Assembly: GCF_047308265.1 (NCBI RefSeq)
Contig: NZ_JBKQWY010000001.1
Coordinates: 796,183 to 860,182 of the forward strand
Direction of reading: 5' to 3'
DNA length: 64,000 bases
Source: Maricaulis sp047308265
GTDB taxonomy: Bacteria > Pseudomonadota > Alphaproteobacteria > Caulobacterales > Maricaulaceae
Part shown: in pieces, positions 1-7,819 of the stretch
How the letters are laid out: each line of letters opens with the position of its first letter
Position numbering within the stretch: the stretch's first letter is position 1
The notes under the pieces: model-generated
Told to the model about the DNA's origin: nothing
The model's database searches: none
What the model saw: the letters and a program-made list of their open reading frames with translations, nothing else
Translations under genes and position numbers: made by a program

Positions 1-8
1 GTTTACAC

Positions 9-626
9 GTGTCAAGTAAGAGTGAGCCCCGTCGTGACAAAGCGCGAACCCGCCAGGGCATTCTCGATGCGGCCTGGGATCTGGTGCGGGTCCAGGGGGC
101 CGAGGTGTCCATGGCCGACATTGCCCGGGCTGCCGGGGTGAGCCGACAACTGGTCTATCTCAACTTCACCTCACGCGGCGGGTTGTTGATGGAATTGGTG
201 CGCCGGGCCGATGAGCGCTTTGCGATCAAGGCCGCCTTTGATGAGGCCGCCCGCACGGGGGATGCTCAGGCCCGCCTCGCAGGGTGTCTGCGTGCCTGGT
301 TCCGCTTTGTGCGCGAGATTGATCCTGTGGCCCGGGATCTGGTGCGGTTGCGTGATACTGATGCCGATGCAGCGGCGGCTTGGGAAGATCGCATGTCGGA
401 TTTGCGGTCCTGGTGGCTGGCCCTCCTGTTGGATCTGGAACGCGAAGGAGCGCTGGTGCCGGGCTGGACGGCGGCCCGGGCTGCCGATCATGTCTGGGCC
501 TCATCCTCTGTACAGGTCTGGGGGCTCTATGTGCGCGATTGTGGCTGGAGCGAAGCCGAGACGGAGGCTCATCTTCTGACGGGGATTTGCCAGCTGGTCC
601 TGGCCGGTGACTGGTGTGGGAGGTGA
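9..626 (+). CDS. TetR/AcrR-family transcriptional regulator
   Basis: This is a 205-residue DNA-binding repressor of the TetR family. The N-terminal helix-turn-helix lies at about residues 16-60, with the typical run ILDAAWDLVRVQG followed by MADIARAAGVSRQLVYLNF. The helical ligand-binding C-terminal half is not similar enough to anything I know to name a ligand. The start is a GTG only 8 bases from the window edge, so upstream control and a possible earlier start cannot be seen. The next gene downstream, an MFS sugar porter, is 259 bases away on the same strand. Regulation of that transporter is possible but not shown. Confidence 0.85.
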   Translation: MSSKSEPRRDKARTRQGILDAAWDLVRVQGAEVSMADIARAAGVSRQLVYLNFTSRGGLLMELVRRADERFAIKAAFDEAARTGDAQARLAGCLRAWFRFVREIDPVARDLVRLRDTDADAAAAWEDRMSDLRSWWLALLLDLEREGALVPGWTAARAADHVWASSSVQVWGLYVRDCGWSEAETEAHLLTGICQLVLAGDWCGR

Positions 627-811
627 GACTCAAAAATGTCCCGTGTGCTGTCCGTGGCGGGTCAGAACGGATAACTGATGTCCCTAATGTCCCCTATTGC
701 AGATATGATTACGCTGTCAATCTGCGAAAAAGCGACATCTTCCGCGCAAATGTGACAAATCGGGGTGGTTTCAGGCTTCCCACCTCTGGCTAAACCGCCT
801 AGCGTGACCGC

Positions 812-843
812 TAACGAATACACGTTACCGGGATTGAACCCGG
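812..843 (+). promoter_or_regulatory. Two adjacent inverted repeats in the leader of the sugar porter gene
   Basis: TAACG-6-CGTTA (812-827) is followed directly by CCGGG-6-CCCGG (828-843), ending 42 bases before the porter start. The first could be an operator for a sugar-responsive regulator and the second a small mRNA hairpin. The rest of the 627-885 gap shows three short ATGTCCC repeats and nothing else I can name. The function is inference. Confidence 0.3.
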
Positions 844-885
844 CCGGACTGGAATCCGGACCGTGTTGTGAGAGGGGAGGACATC

Positions 886-2301
886 ATGTCCGATAATGAA
901 GCGGCCGTGCCGGGGCAGGCACTGGCGTTCGTGGTTTTCATCAGCCTGGTGGCGACGCTGGGCGGATTTCTGTTTGGCTATGATAGTGGCGTGATCAACG
1001 GCACCGTCGATGGTCTGCGCACCGCCTTTAACTCCGATAGTGTGGGAACGGGTTTCAACGTCGCATCCATGCTGTTGGGCTGTGCCTTCGGGGCCGCGGG
1101 TGCCGGCCTGGCATCCGATGCGTTCGGTCGCCGCGCCATGATGCGTGTCGCCGCGGTGTTTTTCATCATCTCGGCCTGGGGTTCCGGTGTAGCGGGGACC
1201 TCGCTTGAGTTTGTCCTCTACCGTGTTCTGGGCGGTGTGGCCGTGGGCGCGGCCTCGGTCATGGCCCCGGCCTATATCTCCGAGATTGCTCCGGCCCGTT
1301 TGCGCGGTCGTTTGTCGACCATTCAGCAGGTGGCGATTATTTGCGGTCTGTTCATGGCCTTTGTCGCGAACTACCTGATCGCGGGAGCCGCGGGGGCGTC
1401 CACGGAAATCTGGATGTGGGGTTTTGAAGCCTGGCGCTGGATGTTCTGGATGGAGCTGATCCCGGCCTCCCTGTTCCTGGTCGCCTTGTTCTTCATTCCC
1501 GAGAGCCCGCGTTTCCTGGTCGCCAAGAAGCGCGAAGACCAGGCGAAAACCGTGCTGGACCGTGCCCTGGGTGAGGGTGAAGGCGCTCGTGTGCTCAAGG
1601 AGATCGGTCAGAGCCTGGCCGAAGGAGCGACGGCCAAATTTTCCGACATTTTCGGCGGTGTGGTGTTCAAACCCATTATCTGGATCGGTATCGGTCTGGC
1701 TGTCTTCCAGCAATTGGTCGGCATCAATGTGGTTTTCTATTACGGCGCTGTACTCTGGCAGGCTGCGGGCTTCACGGAAGACCAGGCCCTGTTGGTCAAC
1801 GTGCTGTCGGGTGGATTGTCTATCGCAGCCGTCGCTGTTGGCCTGCTCGTAATCGACAAGATCGGTCGCAAGCCGATGCTGGCGATCGGTTCGGCCGGCA
1901 TGGCGGTGACACTTGCCGTGGTGGCCTATGCCTTCTCGACCGGTGAATTGATCGAAGGCGGATCACTGAATCTGAGCGATGAAAACGGGCGGATCGCACT
2001 CTACGCGGCGAACGCCTATGTGATGTTCTTCAACTTCTCCTGGGGGCCGGTGATGTGGGTCATGCTGGGTGAGATGTTCCCCAATCGCCTGCGCGGTTCG
2101 GGTCTGGCGGTTTCGGGTTTTGCCCAGTGGATTGCCAATTTCATCATCACCATGACCTTCCCGATCATGCTGGCCGCTCCGGCCATTGGCCTGGTCGGTG
2201 CCTACGGGGTCTATGCCCTGTTCGCGGCGATCTCGCTCGTCTTCGTGATCATCTATGTGCGCGAAACCAAGGGCAAGACGCTGGAAGAAATGGAAGGCTA
2301 A
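886..2301 (+). CDS. MFS sugar porter (sugar:H+ symporter family)
   Basis: This is a 471-residue inner-membrane transporter of the major facilitator superfamily, sugar porter branch (XylE/GLUT type). It shows the family signatures in order: GYDSGVINGT in helix 1, GRR after helix 2, PAYISEIAPARLRGR in the first half, PESPRFL before the central loop, QQLVGINVVFYYG in helix 7, GRKPML after helix 8, FPNRLRG before the last helices, and ETKGKTLEEME at the C-terminus. The start at 886 is preceded by GGGAGG; an in-frame GTG at 868 has no such site. The substrate is probably a hexose or pentose, but the exact sugar cannot be read. The stop codon overlaps that of the convergent LysR gene. Confidence 0.93.
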   Translation: MSDNEAAVPGQALAFVVFISLVATLGGFLFGYDSGVINGTVDGLRTAFNSDSVGTGFNVASMLLGCAFGAAGAGLASDAFGRRAMMRVAAVFFIISAWGSGVAGTSLEFVLYRVLGGVAVGAASVMAPAYISEIAPARLRGRLSTIQQVAIICGLFMAFVANYLIAGAAGASTEIWMWGFEAWRWMFWMELIPASLFLVALFFIPESPRFLVAKKREDQAKTVLDRALGEGEGARVLKEIGQSLAEGATAKFSDIFGGVVFKPIIWIGIGLAVFQQLVGINVVFYYGAVLWQAAGFTEDQALLVNVLSGGLSIAAVAVGLLVIDKIGRKPMLAIGSAGMAVTLAVVAYAFSTGELIEGGSLNLSDENGRIALYAANAYVMFFNFSWGPVMWVMLGEMFPNRLRGSGLAVSGFAQWIANFIITMTFPIMLAAPAIGLVGAYGVYALFAAISLVFVIIYVRETKGKTLEEMEG

Positions 2302-3221
2302 CGCGGGACCGCGTGCTGGCGCGCATAATAAAAGCGCACCAGCTCGTGGAGCCGTTTGATATGCGGCGGCGTGGCGCCTGCATAGATATGCAGGAAGGTG
2401 GTTGGCCACACTTCGCCGCGCCAACCGGGCATGATATCGACCAGGCGGCCCTGCTGAACCAGCGGGGCCGCTACCGGTTCGGGCAGCAAGGCACAACCCA
2501 GTCCCAGCTCGCACAAATGCGCCAGATTGTTGAGATTATTCGTTTCCAGCAGGGGTGGGTGATCCCGACCCGCCAACACGCATGTGGCGTCCGTCGCTCC
2601 CTGGCGCAGTGTGAGCCCGTCCGGCTGCCAATCGCCCGTGATCCAGGGGGCCGAGGGCGGCAGAGGCTGTTGGGTTGAGAGTGTGTGTTCGCTGGCCCAG
2701 TCCGGTGAGGCGTAGAGAGACTCTGTGATCTCCCCGACGGGCAATCGTTTGTAATCACTATCGGGCAGGCGCCCGGCGGCCAGAGCGACATCAAACCGGT
2801 CGCGCACAAGATCGCGGCGTGTGTCGCTGACATCCAGACGAAAGCGCAGGCGCGGATATTCGCGGGCCATTCGGGCGAGAGCCGGCCCGGCCACCGTGTC
2901 CGCCAGGATGACCGGCACAGTCATCGAGAGCTCGCCGGAGGGTGAACTCACCTTGTCCTCAAAAGCACGAAGGGCCGAGGCATATTGATCACGCAGCAAG
3001 AGCCCGCTCTCAAAAAGGGTAGCGCCCGCCGGGGTCAGGCTCAGTGCCCGGGTATGGCGAACCATTAATTGTTGCCCCAGCTGGTGTTCCAGCCGGCTCA
3101 CCTGCTGGCTGACTGTGGATTTGGACAGACCCAGGTGTGTGGCCGCGCGTGTGAAACTGCCGGTTTCGGCGACTTCCACAAAACTCAGGAGATCATTCAG
3201 GTCAGGTTTATTGTTCGCCAT
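2298..3221 (-). CDS. LysR-family transcriptional regulator
   Basis: This is a 307-residue regulator. An N-terminal winged helix-turn-helix covers about residues 7-65 (FVEVAETGSFTRAATHLGLS, then STVSQQVSRLEHQLG). A periplasmic-binding-like effector domain covers about residues 95-300. The chosen start, MANNKPDLN, puts the HTH at the usual distance from the N-terminus; an upstream ATG at 3275 would add an unlikely 18 residues. The gene is transcribed away from the oxidoreductase at 3332 with 110 bases between them. This is the classic arrangement in which a LysR protein controls its divergent neighbour and itself. Its effector is unknown. Confidence 0.9.
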   Translation of the reverse strand: MANNKPDLNDLLSFVEVAETGSFTRAATHLGLSKSTVSQQVSRLEHQLGQQLMVRHTRALSLTPAGATLFESGLLLRDQYASALRAFEDKVSSPSGELSMTVPVILADTVAGPALARMAREYPRLRFRLDVSDTRRDLVRDRFDVALAAGRLPDSDYKRLPVGEITESLYASPDWASEHTLSTQQPLPPSAPWITGDWQPDGLTLRQGATDATCVLAGRDHPPLLETNNLNNLAHLCELGLGCALLPEPVAAPLVQQGRLVDIMPGWRGEVWPTTFLHIYAGATPPHIKRLHELVRFYYARQHAVPR

Positions 3222-3226
3222 ATCGG

Positions 3227-3253
3227 ACAATGAGTTCCAGAATCGGGTATTGT
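3227..3253. promoter_or_regulatory. Possible LysR operator between divergent genes
   Basis: The 110-base divergent region contains ACAAT-N17-ATTGT. ATCGG also occurs twice at a 20-21 base period across the same segment. LysR proteins commonly bind partial dyads with a T-N11-A core near their own start. Only the position supports this, so it is a weak assignment. Confidence 0.3.
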
Positions 3254-3331
3254 TTGAAGATGGCGGCTCGCCCAAGTCTTGGCAAGAGCCCGGCTGGCCG
3301 GGCGTTCTGTTCGATTATGAAGGAGCCTGAC

Positions 3332-4333
3332 ATGACCTCGAACACCACCCAAGCTGTTGTATTTCGTGAAACCGGGGACAGTTCGGTCCTGTCGATTGAA
3401 ACGCTGGATCTGTCTCCACCCGCTGCGGGCGAGGTTCAGATCCGCGTCGAGGCGATCGGCCTGAATCGGGCCGAGATTATGTTCCGTGAAGGGGCGTATC
3501 TGGAACAGCCGGTTTTCCCGGCTCGGATGGGGTATGAGGCTGCGGGTGTCGTGACGGCGCTGGGTGACGGCGTGTCGGGTTTTGAGCTGGGCCAGAAAGT
3601 CTCGACCATTCCGGCGTTTTCAATGGGCGTTCACGGTGTCTATGCCCACATGGCGAATGTGCCGGCCCATGCTGTCAGCGCCTATCCTGACCGCTTAAGC
3701 CCGCGTGAAGGCGCATCCATCTGGATGCAGTATGTCACGGCTTGGGGTGGTCTGATCGCACGCGGTGGTCTGGCATCCGGCAAGACCGTGATCATCACAG
3801 CGGCCAGTTCGAGCGTGGGTCTGGCGTCTATCCAGCTGGCGCGCGCTGAGGGCGCGACGGTCATCGCAACCACGCGGGGCGGGTCAAAGGTTGAGGCCTT
3901 GAAAGCGGCCGGTGCGCATCACGTCATCCAGACCGATACCGAAAACCTGGTCGAGCGGGTCCAGGAGATTACGCAAGGTCAGGGGGCAGACATCGCCTTC
4001 GATCCGGTGGCCGGCCCGATCGTGGATGAACTGGCGCAAGCCATGGGAGCGCGCGGCCGGATCATTTTGTACGGGCTGCTTGATACCCGCCCGGTCAATG
4101 TGCCGCTCTTCCCCATGCTGGCCAAAGGCGTGAGTTTGATTGGTTATACCCTGTTTGAGATTACCCAGGATCCGGAGGCTCTTGAGGCGGCCAAGGTCTA
4201 TCTCTATTCCCGCCTGAACGATGGAGCGATCGCGCCCATTCTCGATAAGGATTTTGCGTTCGAGGATATTGCGAAAGCGCAGGACTATATGGCCTCGAAC
4301 CAGCAGATCGGGAAGATCACCGTCAGCGTTTGA
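3332..4333 (+). CDS. Zinc-independent medium-chain NADPH:quinone reductase-like oxidoreductase
   Basis: This is a 333-residue medium-chain dehydrogenase/reductase of the quinone oxidoreductase branch. The N-terminal GroES-like domain shows VEAIGLNRAEIMFREG and MGYEAAGVV. The Rossmann domain starts near residue 145 with VIITAASSSVGLASIQLA, and its acidic/basic loop (TTRGGSK) suggests NADPH. The Cys and His ligands of zinc alcohol dehydrogenases are absent. It probably reduces quinones or enones, perhaps in detoxification. The start ATG follows AAGGAG. It is divergent from the LysR gene, which probably regulates it. The substrate is not determinable from sequence. Confidence 0.88.
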   Translation: MTSNTTQAVVFRETGDSSVLSIETLDLSPPAAGEVQIRVEAIGLNRAEIMFREGAYLEQPVFPARMGYEAAGVVTALGDGVSGFELGQKVSTIPAFSMGVHGVYAHMANVPAHAVSAYPDRLSPREGASIWMQYVTAWGGLIARGGLASGKTVIITAASSSVGLASIQLARAEGATVIATTRGGSKVEALKAAGAHHVIQTDTENLVERVQEITQGQGADIAFDPVAGPIVDELAQAMGARGRIILYGLLDTRPVNVPLFPMLAKGVSLIGYTLFEITQDPEALEAAKVYLYSRLNDGAIAPILDKDFAFEDIAKAQDYMASNQQIGKITVSV

Positions 4334-4353
4334 AAACGTTGACGTGGTATTTC

Positions 4354-4376
4354 AGGGGCGGCCTGGTCGCCCCTTT
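4354..4376 (+). terminator. Intrinsic terminator between convergent genes
   Basis: AGGGGCG and CGCCCCT form a perfect 7-bp stem with a 7-base loop, followed by TT. It lies 21 bases after the oxidoreductase stop and just before the convergent FMN reductase stop. Confidence 0.6.
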
Positions 4377-4381
4377 CACTG

Positions 4382-4942
4382 TCAGGTCTTAAGAAGCGCA
4401 CGGATCTGTTCCAGCACAGTCTGGATCTGACCGGCTGTGCGTTCATTGATCAGCACACCCTGATCATCAAACCCCTTAAAGGCCTGGGGCAGGGTGGCAT
4501 GGGTGGTCGTGGTCACAACGCCCAGATCGGTCAGAAAGGCGCGCAAGCGCGGGATGACCCGGATTCCGCCCAGGCCGCCCGGGCTGGCGGCCATTATGCC
4601 CGCAATTTTTCCAGCAAAGGGCCGGACCCTGTCTTGACCGTCCGACCGGCTGGCCCAGTCTAGAGCATTGACGAGCAAAGGTGGCATATTGCCATTATAC
4701 TCCGGCGTTGAGATCAAAAGGGCGTCATGATCGGCCAGTAGGGCCTGAAACCGGCGAGTTGCTTCCGGCAGTCCCTCTGCCTCCTCCAGATCGCCATTGT
4801 AGAGCGGCATGTCATAGTCAGCGAGATCGAGCAGGGTGACGTCAAATCCAAGCGCCTGTGCCGGTTCGACGGCCGCTTTCGCCAGTTTCCTGTTGAACGA
4901 GGCCTGGCGGATGGAGCCTGAAAAAATCAGCAGACGAGGCAT
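4382..4942 (-). CDS. NAD(P)H-dependent FMN reductase
   Basis: This is a 186-residue soluble flavodoxin-fold enzyme that reduces FMN, or quinone/azo substrates through bound FMN, at the expense of NAD(P)H. The phosphate-binding loop GSIRQASFNRK is at residues 9-19 and the flavin-contacting motif STPEYNGNMP is near residue 75. Length and motifs match the NADPH_dep_FMN_red family (ChrR/YieF type). The gene is divergent from the ECF sigma gene and convergent with the quinone-reductase-like gene, so two redox detoxification enzymes lie side by side. The exact acceptor is unknown. Confidence 0.9.
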   Translation of the reverse strand: MPRLLIFSGSIRQASFNRKLAKAAVEPAQALGFDVTLLDLADYDMPLYNGDLEEAEGLPEATRRFQALLADHDALLISTPEYNGNMPPLLVNALDWASRSDGQDRVRPFAGKIAGIMAASPGGLGGIRVIPRLRAFLTDLGVVTTTTHATLPQAFKGFDDQGVLINERTAGQIQTVLEQIRALLKT

Positions 4943-5092
4943 GGCAATCTCCGGAAAACAACTGGTTCAGCATATAAAGAGGCTGGCGCAGTCTTCAATG
5001 TGGGTGTGGAGGGATTGAACCTTTTTCCGGCCCGGAGCCACTTGGTCCGTAAGAAGCGAGATCACGGTGATCTCCGGTCGGGCCGGGAGGGC

Positions 5093-5671
5093 GTGCTGGA
5101 TACTCGAAAACGCAGATTGACGGAGTATCTCATCCTGTCCGCTCGCACGGGCGAGGGTGATGCCCTGAATCAGCTTGCGCGACTGTGGCACCCGGGCCTG
5201 CTGGCTTATGCGGCGCGCCAGCTCGGCGATCGGGATGCGGCACGTGATGCGCTCCAGGAGGCCTGGCTGGACATTCTTCGCGGTTTGCCTCGATTGAGTG
5301 AGCCGCGCGCCTTTCCCGCCTGGGCCTATCGGATCCTCTCTCGCAAATGTGCCCGCCAGATCGGATCTGCAGTCCGGCAAAGGGAAACCGCAGACGCGGT
5401 CATGATTGACCCGACCGAACCGGACCAGGCCGAGCCGGAGGCGGAAACACGGGCTGAGTTGCAGTTGATACGACGTGCGATCGCGGCATTGCCGCCGGGC
5501 CAGCGCGCGGCCATGACACTCCACTATCTCGAACAGATGAGCCTCACCGAGATTGCCCTGGTCCTGCAAATCCCGGTCGGTACGGCAAAAACCCGGCTGA
5601 TGCATGGGCGCAAGAGCCTGAAGGCTGCCCTCAATCTCATTGAAACAGGAGAGACAGATGAACACGAATGA
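5093..5671 (+). CDS. ECF-type RNA polymerase sigma factor
   Basis: This is a 192-residue extracytoplasmic-function sigma-70 protein. Region 2 lies at about residues 15-85 (ARDALQEAWLDILRGLPRL, then FPAWAYRILSRKCAR). Region 4 is at about residues 125-185 (IAALPPGQRAAMTLHYLEQM, then LTEIALVLQIPVGTAKTRL). I chose GTG 5093 because GGGAGG precedes it; the open frame extends to ATG 5000 but gives a non-conserved, basic N-terminus. The 3' end overlaps the next gene by 14 bases, so the two are almost certainly translated together. No classical anti-sigma domain is present. Its target promoters are unknown. Confidence 0.87.
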   Translation: MLDTRKRRLTEYLILSARTGEGDALNQLARLWHPGLLAYAARQLGDRDAARDALQEAWLDILRGLPRLSEPRAFPAWAYRILSRKCARQIGSAVRQRETADAVMIDPTEPDQAEPEAETRAELQLIRRAIAALPPGQRAAMTLHYLEQMSLTEIALVLQIPVGTAKTRLMHGRKSLKAALNLIETGETDEHE

Positions 5672-6047
5672 TAAGGATATCGATCATCTTATCCGCGAAG
5701 CCCTGGCCACGGAGGATCGTGCGATCCTTGATGAGTTCGGGCCTGAACAAAGCTGGTTCAGCCAGGCGTTCGCCTCGTTCACCGGGCGCCATGGCTGGGT
5801 CGTCTGGGTCATGTATCTCACGAACCTGGTGGCCGCCGGGGGGATGATCTGGGGCATATGGGCGCTTCTGCACACAACGGATCTACTGGTGTCCTTGCGT
5901 TGGGGCGTCTGGGTTCTGGGCTGTATGAATATTGGCCTGTTCATGAAACACGGTATCAATCAGCAGATGCAGGCCAACCGCGTCCTGCGTGAAATCAAGC
6001 GGGTGGAACTCCAGATTGCACGGTTGCGATCGTCTGACCGGACTTGA
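5658..6047 (+). CDS. Two-helix membrane protein coupled to the ECF sigma gene
   Basis: This is a 129-residue protein with an N-terminal acidic cytoplasmic part (residues 1-45, containing DHLIREALATEDRAIL), two hydrophobic segments at about residues 47-70 and 78-97, and a basic amphipathic C-terminal helix (VLREIKRVELQIARLR). It resembles small alphaproteobacterial proteins that I recall as DUF6768; I could not check this. Its start lies inside the sigma factor gene (14-base overlap) with AGGAGAGAC upstream. By position it is a candidate membrane partner or anti-sigma factor, but it has no zinc-binding HxxxCxxC motif. The function is inference. Confidence 0.75.
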   Translation: MNTNDKDIDHLIREALATEDRAILDEFGPEQSWFSQAFASFTGRHGWVVWVMYLTNLVAAGGMIWGIWALLHTTDLLVSLRWGVWVLGCMNIGLFMKHGINQQMQANRVLREIKRVELQIARLRSSDRT

Positions 6048-6122
6048 TATTTCGGGCGGGTCCAGATTTGTTAATGTGTTCGTGGCAGGCTTAAACCTCA
6101 GTGATGATGCCGGAGGCCTGTC

Positions 6123-6512
6123 ATGTCGAAGACCCTTACCTCCTCCTATCGCCGGGTTTCGGATCGTTTTGAACCGGACCTGGTCCAGGATCCAGCCGAG
6201 GCGCGCAAGCTGCGCGGCCATCTCGAACAGATTGACTATACGGTTTTTGCGGCCAACCAGGCCGTGATCCAGAAAACCATTCATCATGTGACGATCGAGG
6301 ATTTCCAAAATCTGGCCTTGTCCGCGTCGAAGGCCCGGTCCGCCTGGGTTGATGCAGCCATGGCTGCCGCCCGGGATACATCTCCGATGAGTAAGGAAGA
6401 TGTCGAACGGCTGGCTCTTTTGCGCACGGCTTATGAAGAGATTTCCGAGGCTTATGACGCCATGCGCCGTATGGTGGAACGCGGATATCTGCAGTTTCAC
6501 AAGACCGTCTAG
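6123..6512 (+). CDS. Hypothetical helical cytosolic protein
   Basis: This is a 129-residue protein of unknown function. It has no signal peptide or membrane segment. The composition is helix-favouring, with runs such as DPAEARKLRGHLEQIDYTVF and RTAYEEISEAYDAMRRMVE, so an all-helical bundle or coiled coil is likely. It follows the sigma factor pair by 75 bases on the same strand and could belong to the same regulon. I do not recognise the family. Confidence 0.65.
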   Translation: MSKTLTSSYRRVSDRFEPDLVQDPAEARKLRGHLEQIDYTVFAANQAVIQKTIHHVTIEDFQNLALSASKARSAWVDAAMAAARDTSPMSKEDVERLALLRTAYEEISEAYDAMRRMVERGYLQFHKTV

Positions 6513-6573
6513 ACCCTGGGATCCGGTCCGCGCAGTGGCGGAAGCCAATGTGTGTCTAGAGGTCTTCGGGCTG

Positions 6574-6792
6574 TTACGGCAGCCAGGCCATCTCGTTCAA
6601 CTCGGCCCTGGCCTCATCAATCAGATCCGGAAGATCTGCCAAGAGGGCGGTCGACACGTTGGCGACAACCACGATTTGACCTGCCTCATCGTCCAGGCCC
6701 AGCGTCCCACTGGATGCAAAGTCGGCATAAAGCTGCTGGTTGGGAGATAATTCATCGCTGTGATGCAAGCATGTCCTGCCGAAACTGGGCAT
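6574..6792 (-). CDS. Small hypothetical protein upstream of rpoH
   Basis: The reading frame encodes 72 residues with a protein-like composition (QQLYADFASSGTLGLDDE, then IVVVANVSTALLADLPDLID). It has mixed hydrophobic and acidic segments, unlike the shadow frames on the other strand. No strong ribosome site is visible before ATG 6792; an upstream start at 6879 would run into the rpoH leader. It is divergent from rpoH. No family is recognised and the call rests on composition only. Confidence 0.42.
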   Translation of the reverse strand: MPSFGRTCLHHSDELSPNQQLYADFASSGTLGLDDEAGQIVVVANVSTALLADLPDLIDEARAELNEMAWLP

Positions 6793-6909
6793 CACACTCT
6801 TGTGACCCCCTCGCATTTTCCGGAATGGCTTCCTAAATATGCGAACGGACCGGTTCTGGGGTGCGCTCACGGGGTGCAAGGAGACCGGTGGGAAAGGAAT
6901 GAAATCGCC

Positions 6910-7812
6910 ATGGCTAACGCATCTGCTTCTGCACTGACCCTGTCACCGGAACAGGGATTGTCCAGCTATCTGGCAGAGATCCGCCGGTTTCCGATGCTGG
7001 AGAAGGATGAGGAATTCATGCTGGGTCGCCGCTGGCAGGCGCATGGCGACACCGAGGCTGCGGAACGTCTCGTGACGTCCCACCTGCGTCTTGTGGCCAA
7101 GATCGCCATGGGATATCGCGGATATGGTCTGCCGGTCGCGGAGGTGATCTCCGAGGGCAATGTCGGCCTGATGCAGGCGGTGAAGAAATTCGATCCCGAA
7201 AAAGGCTTCCGCCTGGCGACCTATGCCATGTGGTGGATCCGCGCCTCGATCCAGGAATACATTTTGCGGTCCTGGTCGCTGGTGAAGATCGGCACAACTG
7301 CCGCCCAGAAAAAGCTCTTCTTCAACCTGCGCCGGATGAAAAGCCAGATGCAGGCCATTGATGAAGGCGATCTGCGTCCGGACCAGGTCGAAGAAATTGC
7401 GACCAAGCTGGGTGTGACCAATGAAGACGTGGTGTCCATGAACGGACGCCTGTCAGGTCCCGATGCGTCTTTGAACGCGCCTCTGCGCGGATCTGAAAGT
7501 GACCAGGAATGGCAGGACTGGCTGGCCGACGAAGAAGGCGAGAACCAGGAAGAGCATCTTGCTGAAACCGATGAGTTCGACGCGCGCATGCAATTGCTGC
7601 AATCGGCCATGGGTGAGCTCAACGAACGCGAGCAGCATATCCTGCAGGAGCGCCGTCTGTCTGACGAGCCGAAGACTCTGGAAGAGCTGGCGGAACACTA
7701 TGGTGTGAGCCGTGAGCGTATTCGCCAGATCGAGGTGCGCGCGTTCGAGAAACTGCAAAAAGCCATGCGTGAGATGGCGTCGGATCAAGGTTTGATGGCG
7801 GAGGCGGACTAG
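6910..7812 (+). CDS. rpoH: RNA polymerase sigma-32 (heat-shock sigma factor)
   Basis: This is a 300-residue alternative sigma factor directing RNA polymerase to heat-shock promoters. Region 2 shows RLVTSHLRLVAKIAMGYRGY and GNVGLMQAVKKFDPEKGFRL, then YAMWWIRASIQEYILRSWSL. The RpoH box (QKKLFFNLRRMK) is present at about residues 132-143, which separates it from RpoD. Region 4 at the C-terminus contains TLEELAEHYGVSRERIRQIE. ATG 6910 is preceded by AAGGAAT, and the open frame further upstream lacks homology. Its stop codon sits in an 18-base perfect palindrome shared with the convergent YhhN-like gene. Alphaproteobacteria often carry more than one rpoH; which copy this is cannot be told. Confidence 0.96.
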   Translation: MANASASALTLSPEQGLSSYLAEIRRFPMLEKDEEFMLGRRWQAHGDTEAAERLVTSHLRLVAKIAMGYRGYGLPVAEVISEGNVGLMQAVKKFDPEKGFRLATYAMWWIRASIQEYILRSWSLVKIGTTAAQKKLFFNLRRMKSQMQAIDEGDLRPDQVEEIATKLGVTNEDVVSMNGRLSGPDASLNAPLRGSESDQEWQDWLADEEGENQEEHLAETDEFDARMQLLQSAMGELNEREQHILQERRLSDEPKTLEELAEHYGVSRERIRQIEVRAFEKLQKAMREMASDQGLMAEAD

Positions 7813-7819
7813 TCCGCCT
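7802..7819. repeat. Perfect palindrome at the overlapping stops of rpoH and the YhhN gene
   Basis: AGGCGGACTAGTCCGCCT is an uninterrupted 18-base palindrome centred on CTAG. That CTAG holds the TAG stop of both convergent genes. It is followed by TT on the plus strand. A bidirectional termination role is possible but the stem lacks a free loop, so some central pairs would have to open. Confidence 0.55.

Noticed and set aside
828..843. T-arm-like sequence (GGTTCAATCC on the minus strand) suggesting a tRNA
   Set aside because: The loop is 6 rather than 7 bases and no acceptor, D or anticodon arm can be built from the flanks, so it is listed as a plain inverted repeat.
811..1713. 300-residue open frame antisense to the sugar porter
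   Set aside because: Composition is His/Arg/Gln-rich without any motif, and the sense frame has all sugar porter signatures.
6552..6836. Plus-strand open frame between the 129-residue gene and rpoH
   Set aside because: The translation is Arg/Pro/Ser-rich and shadow-like; the minus frame in the same place has better composition.
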